The notes below the pieces were generated by a model. The model had not been told where the DNA came from. It worked only from the letters and a program-made list of their open reading frames with translations, and made no database searches. Below are positions 42,634 to 49,705 of a stretch of 64,000 nucleotides of DNA, piece by piece. Origin of the DNA: Elusimicrobiota bacterium (GTDB taxonomy: Bacteria; Elusimicrobiota; UBA8919); contig JAFGLF010000014.1 of assembly GCA_016928195.1 (NCBI GenBank), forward strand, positions 1-64,000. Direction: 5' to 3'. Position numbers and translations under genes: made by a program. Position 1 is the stretch's first letter. Each line of letters opens with the position of its first letter.

Positions 42634-42686
42634 AATTCTTGTCTTTTTCTGCGAATTCTGCGAAAATTCTGCGATCTCTGCGGTTT

Positions 42687-43700
42687 TTACCAGTTTTTTA
42701 GTTCAAGATTTGCCGACGGCTTCGTCATTTTTCCGCAGCCGGATTTTTTTATTTTAAAATAACCCGCAGATGCAATCATTGCGGCATTATCGGTACATAA
42801 AGACGGCACAGGTAGAAATAATTTTATATCTTCGGATTTACATTTTTTAGTCATATCTGCTCTCAGTTGTGAATTTGAAACCACCCCTCCGCCTAAAAAT
42901 ATTTTATTTATTTTATATTTTTTACATGCCGAAACAGTTTTTTCTACCAGCACATCCACACATGCCTGCTGAAAAGAAGCGCATAAGTCATAAAGGCGTT
43001 CTTGAGTTCTTATGTTCTTATGTTCACGAGCATAATTTATGACGGCGGTTTTCAGTCCTGAAAATGAAAAATCCCAGGTATCCCGCATATATGGTCTGGG
43101 TAAAGGAATGTTTTTACAATTCCCTTTTTTGGCAAGCCTGTCGATAACAGGGCCTCCGGGATATCCAAGTTTCAGAAATTTTGCAATCTTGTCAAAAACT
43201 TCCCCGACCGCGTCGTCACGGGTTCTTCCCAGAATTTTGTATTTACCTAATTTTTCGGCCAGTATTAAATCGGTATGACCCCCTGAAACGATAAGTGCAA
43301 TGAAAGGCGGATTGACAGCTGTTCTTGTGTTCTTATCTTCTTGTGTTCTCAAGTAATTGGCAAAGATATGTCCTTCTATATGATTAACACCGACACACGG
43401 AATTTTCAGTATATTTGAAATTGCCTGTGCAGTTGTTGTTCCTATAAGCAGTGACCCTATTAATCCGGGACCCGAGGTAACACTTATTGCGTCGATTTTT
43501 CCCGACCCTTTTAATGCTTCTTCAACAACAATATTTATATTTTCAAGATGATGCCTTGATGCAAGTTCAGGAACAATCCCGCCGTATTTTTCATGAATTT
43601 TTATCTGCGAGGAGACAATATTCGTTATAATGAATGTTCCGTCTTTTATAACAGCTGCGGATGTCTCATCGCATGAAGTTTCTATCCCGAGTATGTTCAC
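42687..43700 (-). CDS. tsaD: tRNA N6-adenosine threonylcarbamoyltransferase TsaD
   Basis: A 337-residue essential enzyme that transfers threonylcarbamoyl to A37 of ANN-decoding tRNAs. Canonical motifs: MNILGIETSCDETSAAVIKD at the start, metal-binding HIEGHIFANY near 113, VSGGHTDLILA near 137, FSFSGLKTAV near 210, and the C-terminal FLGGGVVSNSQLRADM. Two in-frame insertions are encoded by TTCTTGTGTTCTTAT-type repeats: TQEDKNTRTAVN (about 121-132), between the metal site and VSGG, and REHKNIRTQER (about 221-231). Both positions are loops that vary in homologues. The gene's start is part of a 12-bp inverted repeat with DNA at 43786. Confidence 0.94.
   Translation of the reverse strand: MNILGIETSCDETSAAVIKDGTFIITNIVSSQIKIHEKYGGIVPELASRHHLENINIVVEEALKGSGKIDAISVTSGPGLIGSLLIGTTTAQAISNILKIPCVGVNHIEGHIFANYLRTQEDKNTRTAVNPPFIALIVSGGHTDLILAEKLGKYKILGRTRDDAVGEVFDKIAKFLKLGYPGGPVIDRLAKKGNCKNIPLPRPYMRDTWDFSFSGLKTAVINYAREHKNIRTQERLYDLCASFQQACVDVLVEKTVSACKKYKINKIFLGGGVVSNSQLRADMTKKCKSEDIKLFLPVPSLCTDNAAMIASAGYFKIKKSGCGKMTKPSANLELKNW
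42998..43030. repeat. GTTCTTATGTTCTTA repeat in tsaD, site 2
   Basis: Three to four copies of a (T/G)GTTCTTA(T) unit in frame within tsaD. Confidence 0.75.
43321..43352. repeat. GTTCTTGTGTTCTTAT repeat in tsaD, site 1
   Basis: GTTCTTGTGTTCTTATCTTC then TTGTGTTCTC, in frame, the same unit as at 42998-43030 although the two sites are about 300 bp apart. Confidence 0.75.
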
Positions 43701-43797
43701 CCCGCCCTTCCTCCTGTCAAAATAATACTATATTTGTAAAATTAAACAATAAATTCTTTTTAAATCCCGCTCTTCGCTGATATAGGGAAGGGCGGGG
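43700..43797. repeat. 12-bp inverted repeat bracketing the yibQ-tsaD gap
   Basis: CCCCGCCCTTCC (43700-43711) and its exact inverse GGAAGGGCGGGG (43786-43797) bracket the whole gap, which otherwise is AT-rich. The left arm also carries the AGGAGG-like ribosome site region of tsaD. Confidence 0.7.
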
Positions 43798-44913
43798 TTA
43801 ATACCTGCCTATCGGTTTTACCCTGGTACGGGATTTATTTTTTGCCTGTAAATCAGCAGGCTCGTTTTTGATATACTCCGAAACTGTTAAAAATTCTATA
43901 TCTTCCTTCTGAAATTCTGGAATAATTTTAGAAAGCGCTTCCGGAAGATATTTTTTTTGTATGTGCCCTATCGCCACGCAATTTCCGTTCCGTTTAATTA
44001 GTTTTTTGAATAGCGATAACTGTTTAAGGATATATTCAAGATTGTCTTCATTGTCAAGAAAAACCTCGTTTTGCAGTGCCGGTATTCCCATAGAAATTGC
44101 GGTTTTATAAGCAACTGATTTATGGGATGTATAGGAATCAACAAAGATTATATTTTTCTGCTTGACAATATTCAGGAATTCCTTCATTTTCTTTTCATTT
44201 TTAGTAAAAGCGCTTCCCATATGATTATTTACGCCAATTACACCGTCGACATTCCTTAAATTTTTTAGTACCATTTTTTCGATTTTTTCCTTCGGCATAT
44301 CCAAAAGTATGGCTGCTTTCCCCGGATTAACCTTCGGATATCCCTCAGGCTCCATAGGCTGGTGCAGGAAATATTCCTGGTTGTTTTTCTTTAACTCCCC
44401 CGCAATGTACGAAGAGTTTTTTTCGAAAGGCAAAATGGCGTATGTAAGAGGTATCCCCAATGCCAGAAAATCAGTCAGTTCGTCTTTTCTATAGCCGAGG
44501 TCGTCTATAATAATTATCGCTTTAAATTTTGCCGGTTTCAGCGATGAAAAGAAAACCTTGTTTAATATGCTCCCGTTTTTCGAAACCAAAAGAACATTAT
44601 AATTTTTGTCAAACTCCACCAACACTCCGTATTCTTTAAGTTTGGCCTTTATTTCGGTAATGATATCCGGTATTTTTTCTTCGGTTTTTATTGTTTTTAT
44701 GACCTCAATCCATTTTGCGGTTTCTGATTTTTTTTCGACCCTAAGATGGCGTATAATATTTTCGTCGCCTATACCTAAGCTTGTCAGAACAGAATTAATT
44801 TTAATATCAACTTTATTTGATAACTTGTAGAGATTTTTAGGTTTAGTATGCAGATAAAATACAACCGCAACAGTTATAAATACAATTATTAGAATCCGCC
44901 AAAATCTTTTCAT
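43798..44913 (-). CDS. YibQ-type divergent polysaccharide deacetylase family protein
   Basis: A 371-residue protein with one N-terminal membrane anchor (ILIIVFITVAVVFYL) and a periplasmic NodB-fold domain at about 125-350. Motifs: IIIIDDLGYRKDELTDFLAL (about residue 131), LPFEKNSSYIAGEL, FLHQPMEPEGYPK, and NNHMGSAFTKNEKKM, the DUF610/YibQ pattern. Family members keep most of the deacetylase metal site but their reaction is not established. In E. coli yibQ follows envC; here envC, ctpA and yibQ form the same neighbourhood, supporting a role in septal peptidoglycan remodelling (inference). Confidence 0.85.
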   Translation of the reverse strand: MKRFWRILIIVFITVAVVFYLHTKPKNLYKLSNKVDIKINSVLTSLGIGDENIIRHLRVEKKSETAKWIEVIKTIKTEEKIPDIITEIKAKLKEYGVLVEFDKNYNVLLVSKNGSILNKVFFSSLKPAKFKAIIIIDDLGYRKDELTDFLALGIPLTYAILPFEKNSSYIAGELKKNNQEYFLHQPMEPEGYPKVNPGKAAILLDMPKEKIEKMVLKNLRNVDGVIGVNNHMGSAFTKNEKKMKEFLNIVKQKNIIFVDSYTSHKSVAYKTAISMGIPALQNEVFLDNEDNLEYILKQLSLFKKLIKRNGNCVAIGHIQKKYLPEALSKIIPEFQKEDIEFLTVSEYIKNEPADLQAKNKSRTRVKPIGRY

Positions 44914-44959
44914 TAGGGTTTTTTTCTTAGTTCTTAACTCTTAATTCTTAATTCTGTCT

Positions 44960-46309
44960 TTATTGCTGTATCAGTATATCTCTTGCAGTAAGAATCTGTA
45001 TTCCCCGTTCAAGGATCTCATCTTTTAATTCCTCTTTAGCCGGTTCGGTTGATTTCTTAACGTCGTATTTTTTATTACGGTCCTTTGCATCGGCTATTTC
45101 TTTGGCAAATTCCTGTTTGCGAAGAGCGATTTCTGTTTCCCTTGAGACATTAATAACTATATCCGGTGTGATACCGCCCTTTGGTTTTTTTTCGGTTTTA
45201 GATTCCGCCGTTGTTTCGTCCCTGGATTCCTTTTCTTCTTCATCTGGCGATGATGTGTCCCTGTGTATGCATTTTCCGGAAGGTGTATAGTATTTTTGTG
45301 TTGTTAACCTGAGGGATGCATCTTTTTCAAGTGGAAGAAGCGACTGTACAGAACCCTTCCCGAATGTCTGCATTCCTATGATGACAGCCCTTTTATGGTC
45401 CTGCATACAGCCGGCAACGATTTCCGCTCCTGATGCGGAACCTCTGTTGACAAGTACAACCATGGGCATATCTGCGTAAGGTGCTGATGAATCTGCACGG
45501 TACTCTCTTTTCGGGAATTTTCTGCCTTGTGTATAAACAATAAGTTTATTTTCCCCTACAAATTTTTTACATATATCTACGGCAATATTCAAAAGTCCTC
45601 CGGGATCATTTCTTAGGTCCACAACCAATGATTTCATACCCTCTTTCGTCAGTTTAGAAAGCGCCTTATCCAGTTCTTCTATCGTTTTTGCATTCATTTC
45701 GGTAATTCTTAAATAACCTATTGAATCTGTAAGCATTTTTGTTCCGGTAACAGTTATAATAGGAATATCACCGCGTGTTACTGTCAGGTCGAAAGGGTCC
45801 ATACCTTCACGGAAAATCGTTATCGTAACCTTAGTTCCGGGTTTTCCGCGTAGTTTTTCAACTGCATCATCCAGACTGATATCCTTTACATCTTCCCCTT
45901 CGATTTTTATGATTTTGTCTTCGGGTAAAATACCCATTTTCCACGCCGGTGTTCCGGGTATAGGAGTGACTACCGTAATCCATCCATCCTGTGAAGAGGA
46001 TATTCTTATTCCAAGACCCCCGAAATGGCCTTCCGTATGTACCTTCATCTCTTTTGCCACTTTTGGTTCCATAAACTGAGAATAAGGGTCAAGAGTTTTT
46101 ATCATCCCGTGTGCCGCGCCGTAAATCAGTTTTTTCATATCCGGTTCTTCGACATAGCTTTCTCTTACATATACCAGTATTTGCGAGAGAATTTTTATCT
46201 GGCTGTAAATATCATCCGATGCGGCTATAATCGGATCAAGCTTCAGAAAAAATACACTTAAAGCAAGAGACAAAAATAACAACAAAAACCATTTCTTTTT
46301 TCTGGACAT
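44960..46309 (-). CDS. ctpA: C-terminal processing peptidase (S41) CtpA
   Basis: A 449-residue periplasmic serine protease. It has an N-terminal signal/anchor (FLLLFLSLALSVFFLKL), a PDZ domain at about 95-175 (FGGLGIRISSSQDGWITVVT) and the tail-specific protease domain with VVDLRNDPGGLL near 233. The catalytic Ser is in NRGSASGAEIVAG near 285 and the Lys in GMQTFGKGSVQ near 310. A Lys/Glu-rich C-terminal region follows. CtpA-type enzymes trim envelope proteins, including peptidoglycan hydrolases. It lies between envC and the yibQ-like gene; this envC-ctpA order is common in many phyla. Confidence 0.95.
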   Translation of the reverse strand: MSRKKKWFLLLFLSLALSVFFLKLDPIIAASDDIYSQIKILSQILVYVRESYVEEPDMKKLIYGAAHGMIKTLDPYSQFMEPKVAKEMKVHTEGHFGGLGIRISSSQDGWITVVTPIPGTPAWKMGILPEDKIIKIEGEDVKDISLDDAVEKLRGKPGTKVTITIFREGMDPFDLTVTRGDIPIITVTGTKMLTDSIGYLRITEMNAKTIEELDKALSKLTKEGMKSLVVDLRNDPGGLLNIAVDICKKFVGENKLIVYTQGRKFPKREYRADSSAPYADMPMVVLVNRGSASGAEIVAGCMQDHKRAVIIGMQTFGKGSVQSLLPLEKDASLRLTTQKYYTPSGKCIHRDTSSPDEEEKESRDETTAESKTEKKPKGGITPDIVINVSRETEIALRKQEFAKEIADAKDRNKKYDVKKSTEPAKEELKDEILERGIQILTARDILIQQ

Positions 46310-46364
46310 TGTAATCCCCCATGTAAATAAAATTCATCCGCCCACAGCTACGCAGTTGCTGGCG

Positions 46365-46425
46365 GGTTTCTACTGTGTTTCCACCGTATCTCTACTGTAT
46401 TTCCGATATATTTCTATTATAATCA
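46365..46425. repeat. TTTCTACTGTATTTC repeats (envC-ctpA)
   Basis: GGTTTCTACTGTGTTTCCAC and TCTCTACTGTATTTCCGATA units, related to those at 29040-29135. They reach to the envC stop. Confidence 0.65.
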
Positions 46426-47706
46426 TTTTAGCCAGACAAGCGGGTTTGTAGGTGCACCGTCCCGTCTGAATTCGAAATATAAAGATGCATCCTGAGTATA
46501 AACGGAAATCCCCACGGTACCCAGTACATCACCTTTTTTTACTTCATGGTCTTCTTTAACCAGTATCTTATCCATATTTCCATAAACGGTATAAAATCCG
46601 CCGGAGTGGTCTATAATCACTACATTCCCGTATGATTTAAAGTCTCCTGAAAAGACAACGGTACCTTTATCGATAGCAATAATATTTTCTCCGAGATTCG
46701 ATTTTATTCGTATACCGTTGTTTATTACCCATGTATTCAGTTGATGATGTTTCTGCTTCCCGAATTTCGATGTAACCTTTTTCCTTAACTGGTCGGGTTC
46801 CCCTTCAAGAGGCCAGGATAAAATACCTTTCTTTTTGGATATTTTTAACCGGGCAAGTCTTTCTTCTTCTTTCTTTTTTTCGGTCTCTTTCGCTTTTTTA
46901 TTCAAGAGGGTTATTAATTCCGAAAGCATGGTTTCTGAATCTTTAAGATTGGCAACCTCCTGTTCATAGAAAACCCGTTTTTTAGTAACACCGGATAAAA
47001 GTTTTTTATTTTTATTTTCCTCTTTTAAATATGACTGTTCTGTTTTTTTCTTTTCGGATTCAAGTTTTTTTAAGCTTTCCATCCCTTTTTCAAGTTTAGT
47101 TTTTAGGGATTCGTATTCATTAACATTTTTCAATGTCTGAATATAAACAAACGATTTTTGTCTTGCCAGCAGCTGCAGAAACTTGTAACGTTTAATTAAA
47201 TCAGCCGAAGAATTTGACGAAAGTATTATTCTTGCCAGATATGGGTCGGAAACCGGTCTTCCAACCCCTTGTTTATATGCAAATCTTATTTCGCGCCTCA
47301 GGATGCTTTTCCATCTTTTTGTTTCTGATTTTGCCCTGGCTAGTTTAATTCTTAAACTATTAATTGACTGCTGCTGTTTTTTTATTGAATTTTTAATTTT
47401 TTGTAATGCAGTTTTTGCAGCTTCAAGATTCCTCAGGATTTTTTTAAGCCGTGATTCGAGTGTTGCTTCGGTTTTTTTTATATCTTTTATACTGTTTTCT
47501 TTTTTTGAAATTTCTGTTTTAACTCCTATAAGTTCTTTTTTACTTTGTTTAATTTTCTTCTTATATTCTTTTATTTGCTTGTCATAATCAGCCGCATAAA
47601 CACAGATGGCTGGATAGATAGATAGATAGATAGATAGAGAAAGGCAAAACACTAGCCATCCAGCCAGCTTACTATCTAGTAATCCTTTTTTATTTTGATA
47701 TAACAT
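46423..47706 (-). CDS. envC: EnvC-like murein hydrolase activator
   Basis: A 427-residue periplasmic protein. The signal peptide (VFCLSLSIYLSIYPAICVYA) is followed by a long coiled coil at about 45-295 and a C-terminal LytM/M23 domain at about 320-427. The catalytic residues are degenerate: where active enzymes have YAHLS this has YGNMD, and HLHFE is replaced by SLYFE. So, like E. coli EnvC, it should activate amidases rather than cut peptidoglycan. It follows ftsX with a 17-bp overlap; FtsEX-EnvC is the known signalling pair at the septum. Its signal-peptide codons include a TAGA tetranucleotide repeat. Confidence 0.9.
   Translation of the reverse strand: MLYQNKKGLLDSKLAGWLVFCLSLSIYLSIYPAICVYAADYDKQIKEYKKKIKQSKKELIGVKTEISKKENSIKDIKKTEATLESRLKKILRNLEAAKTALQKIKNSIKKQQQSINSLRIKLARAKSETKRWKSILRREIRFAYKQGVGRPVSDPYLARIILSSNSSADLIKRYKFLQLLARQKSFVYIQTLKNVNEYESLKTKLEKGMESLKKLESEKKKTEQSYLKEENKNKKLLSGVTKKRVFYEQEVANLKDSETMLSELITLLNKKAKETEKKKEEERLARLKISKKKGILSWPLEGEPDQLRKKVTSKFGKQKHHQLNTWVINNGIRIKSNLGENIIAIDKGTVVFSGDFKSYGNVVIIDHSGGFYTVYGNMDKILVKEDHEVKKGDVLGTVGISVYTQDASLYFEFRRDGAPTNPLVWLK
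47605..47665. repeat. TAGA tetranucleotide microsatellite in envC signal peptide
   Basis: Six to seven TAGA units at 47613-47637, flanked by GGCTGGAT (47608-47615) and its inverse ATCCAGCC (47658-47665). A 4-bp repeat in coding DNA would cause frameshifts on slippage. Confidence 0.88.
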
Positions 47707-48427
47707 TTCTCGGTATTCTCACAATCAGACCGATAATGATTAGTACAAAAGAGATTAGTATAATTTCGGTTTTAGTAAGAAACATCGGATTTTTGAAATT
47801 CGGGATAAATACAGATTTATATATCAAATTAAGAATATAAATTCCGATTCCCCCTCCGATGATAGCATCAAATATGCCGTAAATGATTTTTTTCGTCTTT
47901 ATACTGAATGATACTATAATAAGCAGAAGAACGGTAAACAGCATAAAAATCGTATTTCCCCATATGCTTAGAGTTGAAAATACTTTATTTATAGTCAGAA
48001 GGTTTTCAGCCTCTGCTGAAGTGTAATAAACATCCTCTATACCATCCAATAGTTCTATTTCTTTTGCCGTATTTTTGACTGTTTTGGGATTTTTCCTGCT
48101 CAGATAAATATCGATAGTTGCCGGCAGAGGATTTTCTCCGAGAATTTTAATCTGTTTTGCAAATTCCTCATTTTTCTTAAATTCTTTAAGTGCTTCCTCT
48201 TTTGAAGTGTATTTTATTTGTTCGACGCTTTTGATATCTTTTACTTTTTTGATAAGCTGATTTCTCTGATTTTCGGTCAAGTCATCATCGAGAAATGCGA
48301 CAATTTCAACACGTTCTTCAAGTAATTTAAGATAATAAGAGAGATTCTTTAAAACAAGCAGAAAGAAGCCGTAAAATACTATGGTTATTGAAATAAAAAT
48401 TATTGAAAAAAAAGATAATCTTTTCAT
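47690..48427 (-). CDS. ftsX: Cell-division protein FtsX
   Basis: A 245-residue inner-membrane protein of the FtsX family. It has TM1 at about 8-30 (FSIIFISITIVFYGFFLLVL), a periplasmic loop (VEIVAFLDDDLTENQRNQL to about 140) and three further helices (about 153-175, 182-200, 220-240). FtsX with the ATPase FtsE transmits a signal to EnvC-type activators. It lacks the longer N-terminal region of E. coli FtsX. ftsE is not upstream; csaB is. The gene has its own consensus promoter (48537-48564) and runs into envC with overlap. Confidence 0.87.
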   Translation of the reverse strand: MKRLSFFSIIFISITIVFYGFFLLVLKNLSYYLKLLEERVEIVAFLDDDLTENQRNQLIKKVKDIKSVEQIKYTSKEEALKEFKKNEEFAKQIKILGENPLPATIDIYLSRKNPKTVKNTAKEIELLDGIEDVYYTSAEAENLLTINKVFSTLSIWGNTIFMLFTVLLLIIVSFSIKTKKIIYGIFDAIIGGGIGIYILNLIYKSVFIPNFKNPMFLTKTEIILISFVLIIIGLIVRIPRNVISK

Positions 48428-48428
48428 A

Positions 48429-48536
48429 ATATGACAGATTACAGTGATATTAACTGCTGATTCCAGCGATACATCTTTTTCTTTATCGCTGATATCGTCT
48501 GTTTATCGCCGTAATCAAAGCTATTTTAATAGCTTC
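48429..48536. repeat. ftsX leader with ATCGCTGATA-type repeats
   Basis: GATTACAGTGATATTAACTG, TGATTCCAGCGATAC and TATCGCTGATATCG motifs plus the hairpin AAGCTATTTTAATAGCTT (48518-48535) right after the predicted transcription start. Confidence 0.55.
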
Positions 48537-48564
48537 ATTATAGCACATTTTCTTAACGTGTCAA
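48537..48564 (-). promoter_or_regulatory. Sigma-70 promoter of ftsX-envC-ctpA operon
   Basis: TTGACA (48559-48564), 16-bp spacer, TATAAT (48537-48542). The -35 box overlaps the 3' end of csaB. Leader about 105 nt. Confidence 0.82.
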
Positions 48565-49605
48565 CACGGCATTACATAATTCCGCGGTCTTTTTCGCTTT
48601 ATTTTTCAGGTCAGGTATGGTTTTTAATGTCTCGCCAGACCCGGTATTTTTTAGTTTGTCCGAAAGAAGAAAATATATATCTTCTGCCGTACTTTTTTCC
48701 GTAAGCACATTTTTTTCTCCGATTGTGTGTATGAAGTTTTTTATCTTTGAATATTTCGGTATAGAAATAAACGGTATTTTATATTTAGCTGCAAGAATCA
48801 GTCCGTGAAGCCGCATGCTTATAACCATATCAAGCTGTGAAAATATTTTGAAAAGATCTTCGGTGTTTTCCCATAAAAATATCTCAGCCGGCTGGACAAA
48901 TTTTTTCTTTAGAGTTTTGAATAGGTTTAAATCCTTTGATAGTTGAAAGGGTACAAAAACAATGTCTGCTGCCGGATTTTTTTTAAGTAATGCCGATAAT
49001 TCAGAGAACAGCCTGATGTCTTGCTGCCACTTTTCTGTTTTTCTAACGATTATTCCTATTTTTTGTTTTTGGGATTTGCTGTTTTTGGGGAATGAGGGCA
49101 GCTCTAAACCAAAAACAGGGTCCGCAGTTACGGTAATTTCTTTGGTTACCCCAAAGGTTTTTAATGTTTCTTTATCCTGTTGTGTTCTTACGGTTACGAA
49201 ATCCAGTCTGTTAAAGCATTTTTTTATGAGAAAAGCGTTAAACGGGTATTTAATGTCCCCTATACCTACCGCATAAATAAAAACGATTTTATTTAGGAAT
49301 TTTGCTATTAAAATTATCAGCAAATAATACCATAAGCTTAAACAACCGGTTGTGTCCTGGAACAATCCTCCTGCTCCGGATAAAAGCATCCTGCATTTCG
49401 AGATTTCTTTTATAACCGCGGGAATATCCCATCTATTTACAGAATACACATTATAGGTTTTTGACGTTTCTTCCGGATTTGCCGATAGCACACTGATTTC
49501 AATATCCGGGTTATAAGACCGCAGGTCATTGATTATTGCCTTAAGAATAAGTTCGTCGCCTGCATTTTTAAATCCGTAATAACCCGAAATCACTATATCA
49601 GACAT
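48553..49605 (-). CDS. csaB: Polysaccharide pyruvyl transferase CsaB
   Basis: About 351 residues from ATG 49605 (MSDIVISGYYGFKNAGDELI), the standard CsaB start; the longer frame to 49638 is repeat DNA. It is a GT-B-fold enzyme that adds pyruvyl ketals to cell-wall polysaccharide. Motifs: SGAGGLFQDTTGCLSLWYY near residue 75, ADPVFGLELP near 153 and MVISMRLHGLILAAKYKIPF near 258. In Gram-positives, pyruvylated polymer anchors SLH-domain proteins; in some diderms the same bond ties the outer membrane to the wall. It lies directly downstream of a DUF5693 gene, a known pairing. Confidence 0.93.
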   Translation of the reverse strand: MSDIVISGYYGFKNAGDELILKAIINDLRSYNPDIEISVLSANPEETSKTYNVYSVNRWDIPAVIKEISKCRMLLSGAGGLFQDTTGCLSLWYYLLIILIAKFLNKIVFIYAVGIGDIKYPFNAFLIKKCFNRLDFVTVRTQQDKETLKTFGVTKEITVTADPVFGLELPSFPKNSKSQKQKIGIIVRKTEKWQQDIRLFSELSALLKKNPAADIVFVPFQLSKDLNLFKTLKKKFVQPAEIFLWENTEDLFKIFSQLDMVISMRLHGLILAAKYKIPFISIPKYSKIKNFIHTIGEKNVLTEKSTAEDIYFLLSDKLKNTGSGETLKTIPDLKNKAKKTAELCNAVLTR

Positions 49606-49614
49606 ATACCTTTG

Positions 49615-49705
49615 CTTCGCAAATACGCAAATTACCACGAATCAATGACCTAATTACCGCAAATGATTAGCGGCAATTTGGGTTTTAATTTGCGGAGATT
49701 TGTGT
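49615..49705. repeat. CGCAAAT/ATTTGCG repeats (DUF5693-csaB)
   Basis: GCAAATACGCAAATTACC, TTACCGCAAATGATTAGCGG and AATTTGCGGAGATTTG, direct and inverted, filling the gap and the first codons of the csaB long frame and the DUF5693 3' end. Confidence 0.65.

Noticed and set aside
42449-42757. Rightward 102-residue open frame over the larB-tsaD gap
   Set aside because: It translates the 47-bp tandem repeat and overlaps both flanking genes; no start context or family match.
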